DNA from: Citrobacter koseri ATCC BAA-895
GTDB lineage: Bacteria > Pseudomonadota > Gammaproteobacteria > Enterobacterales > Enterobacteriaceae
Direction of reading: 5' to 3'
Assembly: GCF_000018045.1 (NCBI RefSeq)
Contig: NC_009792.1
Location: 1,984,001-2,048,000 of the forward strand
Length of the DNA: 64,000 bases
The notes under the pieces: generated by a model
What the model was told of the DNA's origin: nothing
What the model saw: the letters and a program-made list of their open reading frames with translations, nothing else
Database searches by the model: none
Translations under genes and position numbers: made by a program
Shown: in pieces, positions 49,385-56,248 of the stretch
Position numbering within the stretch: position 1 is the stretch's first letter
How the letters are laid out: every line of letters starts with the position of its first letter

Positions 49385-50296
49385 TTAATCCTCCACCATC
49401 CGCGCATACTCTTCTGTCAAAAAATCCACCAGCGCGCGTACGGACGGCAATAATCCACGGCGGGACGGGAATACCGCATGAATCACCTCTCTTCTGGGTT
49501 CCCATCCTTCCAGCAAGGCAACCAGCTCCCCCGCAGCCAGTTGGTCTTTCACCATTAAAACAGGTAACTGAACGAGGCCGACGCCCGCAACGGCCGCTTC
49601 ACGCAGCGCCAGCATGTCTGTAGTGATCAAACGCGGTGTAAAGTGAACTTCAGCGCGCGCGCCCTGTGGACCAAAGAGTTCCCAACGGTGGATATGTTTA
49701 CCTGAAGCCAGGCTCAGTCCGGGCCAGTGATGCAGTTCTGCTGGCGAAGAAGGATTCCCCATACGCTGTACCAGCGCCGGGCTGGCAAACAAACGGTGCC
49801 CCCTGTCCGCCAGCACGCGCATCACCAGATCGCTGTCTTCAAAAGGACGCGGCCGGACGCGAATTGCAACGTCAATGCCCTCGCCAACCACGTCAACACG
49901 GCGGTTGGTTGCTTCAAGTTGTAACGACACATCGGGATAACGCGCCATAAACTTCGCCAGCATTGGGCCGATATGTACATGTAGCAACGTCACTGGACAT
50001 GTCAGTTTTACAATGCCGCGCGGCTCGACCTGTAAGGCGGCTATCGCATCCTGCGCCGCCTGTGCTTCCACCAGCATTGCCTTACAATGTTCATAAAAGG
50101 TCTGCCCGACTTCAGTGACATTAAATTGCCGCGTGGTTCGTTGAATAAGGCGAACGCCCAGCCGTTCCTCCAGTTGCGCAATACGTCGGCTAAGCTTTGA
50201 CTTTGGTTCATCCAGCGCTCGCCCTGCCGCCGCAAATCCCCCCTCCTCGACGACATGAACAAACCACGCAAAATCATTGAGATCCGGTTTTGTCAT
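49385..50296 (-). CDS. LysR-family transcriptional regulator
   Basis: A 303-residue LysR-type regulator with an N-terminal winged helix-turn-helix (EEGGFAAAGRALDEPKSKLSRRIAQLEERLG, cited in part, about residues 17-47) and a periplasmic-binding-like effector domain. It is transcribed divergently from the pirin and hydrolase genes at 50405-51970 across a 108-base gap, the usual arrangement for a LysR regulator controlling its neighbours. I cannot assign a specific named orthologue. It separates the orphan CRISPR array from the rest of the accessory region. Confidence 0.9.
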   Translation of the reverse strand: MTKPDLNDFAWFVHVVEEGGFAAAGRALDEPKSKLSRRIAQLEERLGVRLIQRTTRQFNVTEVGQTFYEHCKAMLVEAQAAQDAIAALQVEPRGIVKLTCPVTLLHVHIGPMLAKFMARYPDVSLQLEATNRRVDVVGEGIDVAIRVRPRPFEDSDLVMRVLADRGHRLFASPALVQRMGNPSSPAELHHWPGLSLASGKHIHRWELFGPQGARAEVHFTPRLITTDMLALREAAVAGVGLVQLPVLMVKDQLAAGELVALLEGWEPRREVIHAVFPSRRGLLPSVRALVDFLTEEYARMVED

Positions 50297-50404
50297 TACA
50301 TTGTCCTGTTTATAGAACGGTAAGGTCTATTTTAGCGACTACTCAGATCATTGTCATAGATATAAGCTTATTTACATCAAGACAACGCCACCGAGGAGAC
50401 CACC
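50297..50404. promoter_or_regulatory. Divergent control region with ATAAGCTTAT palindrome
   Basis: The 108-base gap between the LysR gene and the pirin gene. A perfect ten-base palindrome ATAAGCTTAT sits at 50362-50371, and GAGGAG lies just before the pirin ATG. This is where the LysR protein would be expected to bind; the palindrome is a candidate half of such a site. Confidence 0.4.
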
Positions 50405-51271
50405 ATGAAACAGATTACAGGCGTCTATACCGCACCTCGCCCGCACTGGGTTGGCGATGGATTTCCGGTTCGTTCGCTCTTCTCTTATCAGTCCCATGCA
50501 GAGCAGTTAAGCCCGTTCCTGCTGCTGGACTATGCCGGGCCGCATACCTTTGCCCCTGGCGCCGAAAACGAAAAACGTGGAGTGGGAGAACACCCGCATC
50601 GCGGCTTTGAAACCGTCACGATTGTTTACAGCGGCGAAGTTGAGCACCGCGATTCAACAGGCCGCGGCGGCGTCATCGGCCCTGGCGATGTGCAGTGGAT
50701 GACCGCAGGCGCAGGCATTTTGCATGAAGAGTTTCATTCTTCAGCCTTTACCCAACAGGGAGGCAAGCTGGAAATGGTGCAACTGTGGGTGAACCTGCCC
50801 GCGAAAGACAAAATGGCGGTGCCGGGTTATCAAAGCATCAGCAGCGATCTCATCCCTGCCGTAACGCTGCCTGACGAAGCCGGAACCGCGCGCATTATTG
50901 CGGGCCGCTATCAGGATGTGAAAGGCCCGGCGCATACCTTCTCGCCGTTGAATGTCTGGGATATGCGCCTGCAACGCGATCGTCATCTTACGCTGCCCGT
51001 CGCTGAAGGGTGGAGCACCGCGCTGGTCGTCCTGAAAGGAAGTATTACGGTGAATGGCACAACACCGGTAAATGAAGCGCAACTGGTGGTGTTAAGCCAG
51101 GAAGGTGAAAACCTGTATCTCGAAGCCAGTAGCGATGCCAGCGTTCTGCTGTTGTCAGGCGAGCCGCTGAATGAACCCATTGTCGGTTACGGCCCATTTG
51201 TCATGAACACAAAACAAGAAATCGCAGAAGCCGTACGCGATTTCAACTCCGGCCGTTTTGGCCAAATCTGA
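50405..51271 (+). CDS. Pirin-family bicupin protein
   Basis: A 288-residue pirin. Pirins are metal-binding bicupins; bacterial members include quercetin 2,3-dioxygenases. The metal-ligand pattern is intact: H63 and H65 in GEHPHRGFET and H107 and E109 in AGAGILHEEF, with the second cupin (residues 180-270) lacking ligands, as usual. It is longer than YhhW or YhaK of E. coli (about 230 residues), so it is a different branch. It lies 21 bases upstream of the hydrolase gene, so the pair is probably one transcript under control of the divergent LysR. Confidence 0.9.
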   Translation: MKQITGVYTAPRPHWVGDGFPVRSLFSYQSHAEQLSPFLLLDYAGPHTFAPGAENEKRGVGEHPHRGFETVTIVYSGEVEHRDSTGRGGVIGPGDVQWMTAGAGILHEEFHSSAFTQQGGKLEMVQLWVNLPAKDKMAVPGYQSISSDLIPAVTLPDEAGTARIIAGRYQDVKGPAHTFSPLNVWDMRLQRDRHLTLPVAEGWSTALVVLKGSITVNGTTPVNEAQLVVLSQEGENLYLEASSDASVLLLSGEPLNEPIVGYGPFVMNTKQEIAEAVRDFNSGRFGQI

Positions 51272-51292
51272 AAACATTGAGGAGTACACAAT

Positions 51293-51970
51293 ATGTCCAG
51301 TCCTGCTAATTTTAATGGTTTGCGCCCGGTAATTGACGTTAACGATTCCGTTATGCTGTTAATCGACCACCAGAGCGGGCTTTTCCAGACCGTTGGTGAT
51401 ATGCCAATGCCTGAATTGCGCGCCCGTGCGGCCGCGCTGGCCAAAATGGCGACCTTGTCGAAGATGCCGGTCATTACGACGGCATCTGTACCGCAGGGAC
51501 CGAACGGCCCGCTGATCCCGGAGATCCACGCCAATGCACCGCACGCGCAGTATATTGCCCGTAAAGGCGAGATCAACGCCTGGGATAACGCTGATTTCGT
51601 CCAGGCGGTAAAAGCGACCGGCCGTAAAACGCTGATCATCGCCGGCACGATTACCAGCGTTTGCATGGCATTCCCGGCGATTAGCGCAGTCGCGGAAGGT
51701 TATAAAGTGTTTGCTGTCATTGATGCTTCCGGCACCTACAGCAAAATGGCCCAGGAAATCACGCTGGCACGCGTTGTTCAGGCTGGCGTCGTACCGATGG
51801 ATACCGCCGCAGTGGCTTCTGAGTTGCAGGGCACCTGGAACCGTGAAGACGCAGCAGAGTGGGCTGAGGTCTACACCAAAGTGTTCCCGGCGTATCAGTT
51901 GTTGATCGAGAGTTACAGCAAAGCGCAGGAAGTGGTGAAAAACGGTGAGATACTGGATTCACAGCGCTAA
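51293..51970 (+). CDS. YcaC-like isochorismatase-fold cysteine hydrolase
   Basis: A 225-residue cysteine hydrolase closely related to YcaC at 29602. Corresponding residues are D25 (MLLIDHQSG), R90 (YIARKGEINAWDN) and C124 (TITSVCMAFPA); the segment GPNGPLIPEI also matches. It has an N-terminal extension of six residues relative to YcaC and a longer C terminus. The substrate is unknown. GAGGAGTACACA precedes the ATG, 21 bases after the pirin stop. Confidence 0.9.
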   Translation: MSSPANFNGLRPVIDVNDSVMLLIDHQSGLFQTVGDMPMPELRARAAALAKMATLSKMPVITTASVPQGPNGPLIPEIHANAPHAQYIARKGEINAWDNADFVQAVKATGRKTLIIAGTITSVCMAFPAISAVAEGYKVFAVIDASGTYSKMAQEITLARVVQAGVVPMDTAAVASELQGTWNREDAAEWAEVYTKVFPAYQLLIESYSKAQEVVKNGEILDSQR

Positions 51971-52116
51971 TCGTATTCCCTGCTCCCCCAGGGCAGGGAA
52001 TATGTTCATTGCGTAACCAAACGATAATTAAAGCGTAAATTCTGCTTGACCGTTTTGGCGCAACTCCCTATAGTAGCGCCCCGTTGCCCCCAAGCGGTCA
52101 GGCAGCAATACAATAT

Positions 52117-52204
52117 GGTGAGGTGTCCGAGTGGCTGAAGGAGCACGCCTGGAAAGTGTGTATACGGCAACGTATCGGGGGTTCGAATCCCCCCCTCACC
52201 GCCA
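52117..52204 (+). tRNA. serW: tRNA-Ser (GGA anticodon)
   Basis: An 88-base class II tRNA with matched acceptor arms GGTGAGG and CCTCACC, anticodon loop CCTGGAAAG (GGA), a long variable arm and TTCGAAT in the T loop. The CCA end is encoded. It follows a TTGACC/TATAGT-like promoter at roughly 52047-52076 (TTGACC, then TATAGT) and precedes its own terminator. Confidence 0.97.
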
Positions 52205-52216
52205 TATTCAGAAAAG

Positions 52217-52245
52217 AGCTCGTACGAAAGTACGGGCTTTTTTTT
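52217..52245 (+). terminator. Intrinsic terminator of tRNA-Ser
   Basis: AGCTCGTAC, GAAA loop and GTACGGGCT followed by a run of T, 12 bases after the tRNA 3' end. Confidence 0.9.
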
Positions 52246-52260
52246 CGCATGTTGCACATC

Positions 52261-52338
52261 GCCGGATGGCGGCGCTCGCGCCTTATCCGGCCTACGAGTG
52301 GCGCTCTGTAGGCCTGATAAGCGAAGCGCCATCAGGCT
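52261..52338. repeat. BIME (REP pair) beside the cas6f remnant
   Basis: GCCGGATGGC...CTTATCCGGCC followed by GGCCTGATAAGCG...GCCATCAGGC, a facing REP pair. It lies between the tRNA terminator and the stop codon of the truncated cas6f (52341), two bases from it, as is usual for a REP at the 3' end of a gene. Confidence 0.85.
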
Positions 52339-52340
52339 TC

Positions 52341-52710
52341 TCAGAACCAGGGAATGGTCGCCGTAGAACTTAATCCATAGCTTGTGAATGTCCCGCTAAC
52401 AGGTTCAGAACGCAGTTCACTGTGGCGAATAAACACCCGAAATTGTTGCTGATTCGACAAGCTCTTAACGTTCAGGTAAGGCAAATCGCTATGCTGTTCG
52501 GTTGACTCCACCAGGCGCAGTTGCGCCTGCTCTTCCGTCAACCATCCCTTCCTGACGGAACGCCGCAATAACCGTTGTGGACTGCTTTTCACCTGCACCC
52601 GACTCACCGTGCGCCAGCCTTTTACAGCCGGAACAGGGGTTATCGCCATACACTGGCAATAATCATTCAGCCCCTTACGCCATGAACCAGCCTCAAGTTC
52701 CTGTAACGCT
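52341..52710 (-). pseudogene. cas6f: 5'-truncated cas6f (csy4), CRISPR RNA endonuclease remnant
   Basis: The open frame covers about 122 codons matching the C-terminal two-thirds of Cas6f/Csy4. Diagnostic blocks are AGSWRKGLNDY, GWRTVSRVQVKSSPQRLLRR (the arginine-rich RNA-binding helix), FRVFIRHSEL and the terminal TSYGLSSTATIPWF, which match P. aeruginosa Csy4 from about residue 66 to its end (187). The N-terminal part with the catalytic histidine (His29 there) is missing; the serine at the Ser148 position is kept. The match begins right after a CRISPR repeat (52711-52738), with an in-frame TAG inside the repeat. An internal ATG at 52649 could start a 102-residue piece, but no ribosome site is clear. 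It is a decayed gene. Confidence 0.88.
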
Positions 52711-52738
52711 TTTCTAAGCTATCTGTACGGCAGTGAAC
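52711..52738 (-). CRISPR. Single decayed type I-F repeat
   Basis: A 28-base copy in the same orientation as the array at 49031, differing from the consensus at two adjacent stem positions (GATAG instead of GGCAG on the minus strand), which weakens the Cas6f hairpin. Its minus-strand 3' end touches the first recognisable bases of the cas6f remnant without a gap. No second repeat follows. Confidence 0.88.
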
Positions 52739-52855
52739 TGAAGCTGTTCGTCGCTATCATGGTGTTAATAAAGAAAAATATAAACACATAAAAATCATAG
52801 CGTTAAAAAACACTCAAAAAAAGGGTTTCCAGGTATCCGGGGCATGGCGGCAAAA
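52739..52855 (-). promoter_or_regulatory. Leader-like AT-rich flank of the isolated repeat
   Basis: This stretch between the repeat and the clpA terminator is AT-rich and on the minus strand contains ACCCTTTTTTTGAG about 85 bases before the repeat, similar to the motif flanking the array at 49031. It is most simply read as the leader of a second, now lost, I-F array. Confidence 0.5.
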
Positions 52856-52889
52856 AAAATCCGTAACCTCAAAAGAGATTACGGATTTT
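52856..52889 (-). terminator. Intrinsic terminator of clpA
   Basis: AAAATCCGTAA and TTACGGATTTT form a perfect 11-base stem followed by more T on the minus strand, about 50 bases past the clpA stop. Confidence 0.9.
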
Positions 52890-52939
52890 AGCGAGTTTAT
52901 CTGAACGCGACTGGCGTTCAGATTTTACCGGTTACGAGA

Positions 52940-55216
52940 TTAATGCGCAGCTTCCGGTTTGTGCTTTTGCGCACTCTGGAAACCATACGTCAGCTCATTT
53001 TTCTCTTTATCCAGCGCAACGGTCACCTGGCCGCCGCCAACCAGCGAACCGAACAGCAGCTCGTTTGCCAGCGGTTTTTTCAGGTTGTCCTGGACGACGC
53101 GCGTCATTGGACGTGCGCCCATCGCGCGGTCATAGCCTTTCTCTGCCAGCCAGTCACGCGCTTCCTGACTCACTTCCAGGGAGACGCCTTTCTGATCCAG
53201 TTGAACCTGCAACTCGACGATAAACTTATCGACAACCTGATGGATCACTTCAGTAGACAGGTGATCGAACCAGATAATGTTGTCGAGACGGTTACGGAAC
53301 TCCGGCGTAAACACTTTCTTGATTTCACCCATCGCGTCCGTACTGTTGTCCTGATGGATGAGGCCAATCGATTTACGCTCAGTTTCACGCACACCGGCGT
53401 TGGTGGTCATCACCAGCACCACGTTGCGGAAATCCGCTTTACGCCCGTTGTTGTCCGTCAGCGTGCCGTTGTCCATCACCTGCAACAGCAGGTTAAAGAC
53501 ATCTGGATGCGCCTTCTCAATTTCATCCAGCAGCAGAACCGCATGCGGATGTTTGATAACCGCATCGGTCAGCAGACCGCCCTGGTCGAAACCGACATAT
53601 CCCGGAGGCGCGCCGATCAGGCGGCTTACGGTGTGGCGTTCCATATACTCGGACATATCAAACCGCAGCAGCTCAATACCCAGTGCTTTGGAGAGCTGTA
53701 CCGTTACCTCGGTTTTCCCTACCCCGGTAGGCCCCGCGAACAGGAACGAACCGACAGGTTTATGTTCATGACCGAGACCCGCACGGCTCATTTTGATCGC
53801 TTCGGTCAGCGCTTCAATTGCCTTATCCTGCCCGAAGACCAGCATTTTCAGGCGGTCGCCGAGGTTTTTCAGCGTATCGCGATCGCTCTGCGAGACGCTC
53901 TTCTCAGGAATACGCGCGATGCGCGCCACAACGGACTCAATATCCGCCACGTTGACGGTTTTCTTGCGCTTGCTGACCGGCATCAGACGAGCACGCGCAC
54001 CGGCTTCGTCGATGACGTCAATCGCCTTATCCGGCAGATGACGGTCGTTGATGTATTTCACCGCCAGCTCTACCGCCGCACGCACCGCTTTCGCCGTGTA
54101 GCGAACATCGTGGTGCGCTTCGTACTTCGGTTTCAGGCCGTTGATGATCTGCACAGTCTCATCCACGGACGGCTCAGTGATATCAATTTTCTGGAAGCGA
54201 CGCGCTAACGCGCGGTCTTTCTCGAAAATGTTGCTGAATTCCTGATACGTCGTGGAACCAATCACGCGGATCTTACCGCTGGAGAGCAGCGGTTTAATCA
54301 GGTTTGCGGCATCCACCTGGCCGCCCGACGCCGCACCCGCACCGATAATGGTGTGGATCTCATCAATAAACAGGATGCTGTTGGTGTCCTGTTCCAGCTG
54401 TTTGAGCAGCGCTTTAAAACGTTTTTCGAAATCGCCGCGATACTTGGTGCCCGCCAGCAGCGAACCGATATCCAGCGAGTAGAGGGTGCAATCCGCCATC
54501 ACTTCCGGCACATCGCCCTGGACAATACGCCAGGCCAGACCTTCGGCAATCGCCGTCTTACCGACGCCGGACTCACCCACCAGCAGCGGGTTATTTTTCC
54601 GGCGGCGACACAGCACCTGAATGGCACGCTCCAGCTCTTTTTCACGGCCAATCAGCGGATCGATTCCGCCCACGCGAGCAAGCTGGTTAAGGTTAGTCGT
54701 GAAGTTCTCCATACGTTCCTCCCCGCCAACTTGTTCTTCGCTATTTGGCTGATTGCCGGGGTCAGAAGACTGACTCGGCTCGTCCTTTCGCGTCCCATGA
54801 GAAATAAAGTTCACCACGTCGAGGCGGCTGACTTCATGCTTACGCAGCAGATAGGCCGCCTGGGATTCCTGTTCGCTGAAGATAGCCACCAGCACATTCG
54901 CGCCAGTTACCTCACTGCGCCCGGAGGACTGAACGTGAAAGACCGCACGTTGCAGCACGCGCTGAAAACTCAACGTCGGCTGTGTGTCGCGCTCTTCTTC
55001 GCTGGCAGGCAGTACGGGTGTGGTTTGTTCAATGAAGGCTTCAAGTTCCTGACGGAGCGCCACCAAATCCACGGAGCACGCTTCCAGCGCTTCGCGGGCC
55101 GATGGGTTACTGAGCAACGCCAGTAACAAGTGCTCGACGGTCATAAACTCATGTCGGTGCTCGCGCGCTCTGGCGAAAGCCATGTTTAAACTGAGTTCCA
55201 GTTCTTGATTGAGCAT
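52940..55216 (-). CDS. clpA: ATP-dependent Clp protease ATPase ClpA
   Basis: ClpA is the AAA+ unfoldase that feeds substrates to ClpP. The 758-residue product has an N domain that binds ClpS (residues 1-145), then two AAA+ modules with Walker A loops GESGVGKTA (about 214-222) and GPTGVGKTE (about 495-503). I chose the ATG giving MLNQELELSL; an upstream ATG adds five residues. A methionine in GGEERMENF near residue 169 is the site of the known internal start. clpS lies 30 bases upstream on the same strand. Confidence 0.97.
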   Translation of the reverse strand: MLNQELELSLNMAFARAREHRHEFMTVEHLLLALLSNPSAREALEACSVDLVALRQELEAFIEQTTPVLPASEEERDTQPTLSFQRVLQRAVFHVQSSGRSEVTGANVLVAIFSEQESQAAYLLRKHEVSRLDVVNFISHGTRKDEPSQSSDPGNQPNSEEQVGGEERMENFTTNLNQLARVGGIDPLIGREKELERAIQVLCRRRKNNPLLVGESGVGKTAIAEGLAWRIVQGDVPEVMADCTLYSLDIGSLLAGTKYRGDFEKRFKALLKQLEQDTNSILFIDEIHTIIGAGAASGGQVDAANLIKPLLSSGKIRVIGSTTYQEFSNIFEKDRALARRFQKIDITEPSVDETVQIINGLKPKYEAHHDVRYTAKAVRAAVELAVKYINDRHLPDKAIDVIDEAGARARLMPVSKRKKTVNVADIESVVARIARIPEKSVSQSDRDTLKNLGDRLKMLVFGQDKAIEALTEAIKMSRAGLGHEHKPVGSFLFAGPTGVGKTEVTVQLSKALGIELLRFDMSEYMERHTVSRLIGAPPGYVGFDQGGLLTDAVIKHPHAVLLLDEIEKAHPDVFNLLLQVMDNGTLTDNNGRKADFRNVVLVMTTNAGVRETERKSIGLIHQDNSTDAMGEIKKVFTPEFRNRLDNIIWFDHLSTEVIHQVVDKFIVELQVQLDQKGVSLEVSQEARDWLAEKGYDRAMGARPMTRVVQDNLKKPLANELLFGSLVGGGQVTVALDKEKNELTYGFQSAQKHKPEAAH

Positions 55217-55246
55217 AGGCACCTCCCCCAATTTTTACGCCTGCAT

Positions 55247-55567
55247 TCAGGCTTTTTCCAGCGTACACAACAACGGATGCTCGTTCTCCCTCGCATACTT
55301 GTTCACCATCGCCACTTTGGTCTCCGCGACCTCGGCGGTAAATACGCCGCAGATAGCTTTACCTTGATAGTGAACCGCAAGCATCAGTTGCGTTGCACGT
55401 TCTACATCATAAGAAAAGAATTTTTGTAACACGTCAATAACAAACTCCATTGGAGTGTAATCATCATTGACTAATATCACTTTATACATAGATGGCGGTT
55501 TTAGCGCGTCGCGCACCTTATCTTCCGCCAGCTGGTCAAAATCCAGCCAATCGTTCGTCTTACCCAT
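55247..55567 (-). CDS. clpS: ClpA adaptor ClpS
   Basis: ClpS recognises N-degron residues (Leu, Phe, Trp, Tyr) and delivers those proteins to ClpAP. The 106-residue product has the substrate-pocket residues N34, D35 and H66 (VNDDYTPMEFV and LAVHYQGK). It is the first gene of clpS-clpA, divergent from cspD. Aat, whose products it recognises, is encoded in this window at 47683. Confidence 0.97.
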   Translation of the reverse strand: MGKTNDWLDFDQLAEDKVRDALKPPSMYKVILVNDDYTPMEFVIDVLQKFFSYDVERATQLMLAVHYQGKAICGVFTAEVAETKVAMVNKYARENEHPLLCTLEKA

Positions 55568-55890
55568 TGTCAGTCGTCATCTTCGGTTACGGTTACCGGC
55601 AGAACGTACTGCCGCTGACAAGAGCCTATGCACGCAATCAATCTACCCCAATTAATAGATAACTATCATCTATCTCTGTCATCCGCGACATCTGTCACAT
55701 TACCGGCAATAGCGTTAACTGCTTCAAATTTTTGATTCATTTTTACCCCATCCACCCCGCCTGGCGCTTGACGCCCCGCCTGATTTCTCTAAATTGTAGT
55801 TTCGAGAGTTGGCGAGGTTTTGAACAGCCCCCACTCCGCCACCGGTTCATTCCATCTTACTTATATAAGATTTACGAAGGATGTCGAAGC
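55568..55890. other. Divergent clpS/cspD regulatory region, no gene
   Basis: A 323-base AT-rich gap. The cspD frame extends upstream to 55732 but the extension is not cold-shock-like. ACGAAGGATG sits before the cspD ATG. Promoters for both genes must lie here; I could not assign them with confidence. Confidence 0.5.
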
Positions 55891-56112
55891 ATGGAAACGG
55901 GTACTGTAAAGTGGTTCAACAATGCCAAAGGGTTTGGTTTCATCTGCCCTGAAGGCGGCGGCGAAGATATTTTCGCCCATTACTCCACCATTCAAATGGA
56001 TGGTTACAGAACGCTTAAAGCCGGGCAGTCTGTCCGGTTTGATGTCCACCAGGGGCCAAAAGGCAATCATGCCAGTGTCATCGTGCCCATCGAAGCAGAA
56101 GCCGTTGCATAG
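55891..56112 (+). CDS. cspD: Cold-shock-like DNA replication inhibitor CspD
   Basis: CspD is a 73-residue cold-shock-domain protein induced in stationary phase and on starvation, which binds single-stranded DNA and blocks replication. RNP1 (KGFGFI) is at residues 13-18 and RNP2 (DIFAH) at 26-30. Dimeric CspD is degraded by Lon. The start METGTVKWF was chosen over the longer frame. It is one residue shorter than E. coli CspD at the C terminus. Confidence 0.95.
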   Translation: METGTVKWFNNAKGFGFICPEGGGEDIFAHYSTIQMDGYRTLKAGQSVRFDVHQGPKGNHASVIVPIEAEAVA

Positions 56113-56144
56113 CTCTTCTGTCTCATTGTGTACATCCCGCAGTC

Positions 56145-56174
56145 AAAATGCCAGCCCGATCGGCTGGCATTTTT
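56145..56174 (+). terminator. Intrinsic terminator of cspD
   Basis: AAAATGCCAGCC, short loop and GGCTGGCATTTTT, about 33 bases past the cspD stop. Confidence 0.9.
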
Positions 56175-56194
56175 ATTTCTGCGCCACTGCTTTT

Positions 56195-56244
56195 TGCCGG
56201 ATGGCGACGCTGACGCGCCTTACCCGGCGGACAAACATCCGGCA
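56195..56244. repeat. REP element between cspD and macB
   Basis: GCCGGATGGCGACGC...CTTACCCGGC with a trailing ATCCGGC fragment, between two convergent genes. Confidence 0.75.
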
Positions 56245-56248
56245 AGAT

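Noticed and set aside
49215..49505. 96-codon frame running through the CRISPR leader into the LysR gene
   Set aside because: Overlaps a CRISPR repeat and the LysR 3' end out of frame; no family resemblance.
52117..52204. Genomic island integrated at tRNA-Ser
   Set aside because: No integrase gene and no second copy of the tRNA 3' end were seen nearby.
52084..52373. Small frames over tRNA-Ser and the adjacent BIME
   Set aside because: They translate the tRNA and REP sequence.
52943..54208. 421-codon open frame antisense to clpA
   Set aside because: Shadow of clpA; no independent signals.
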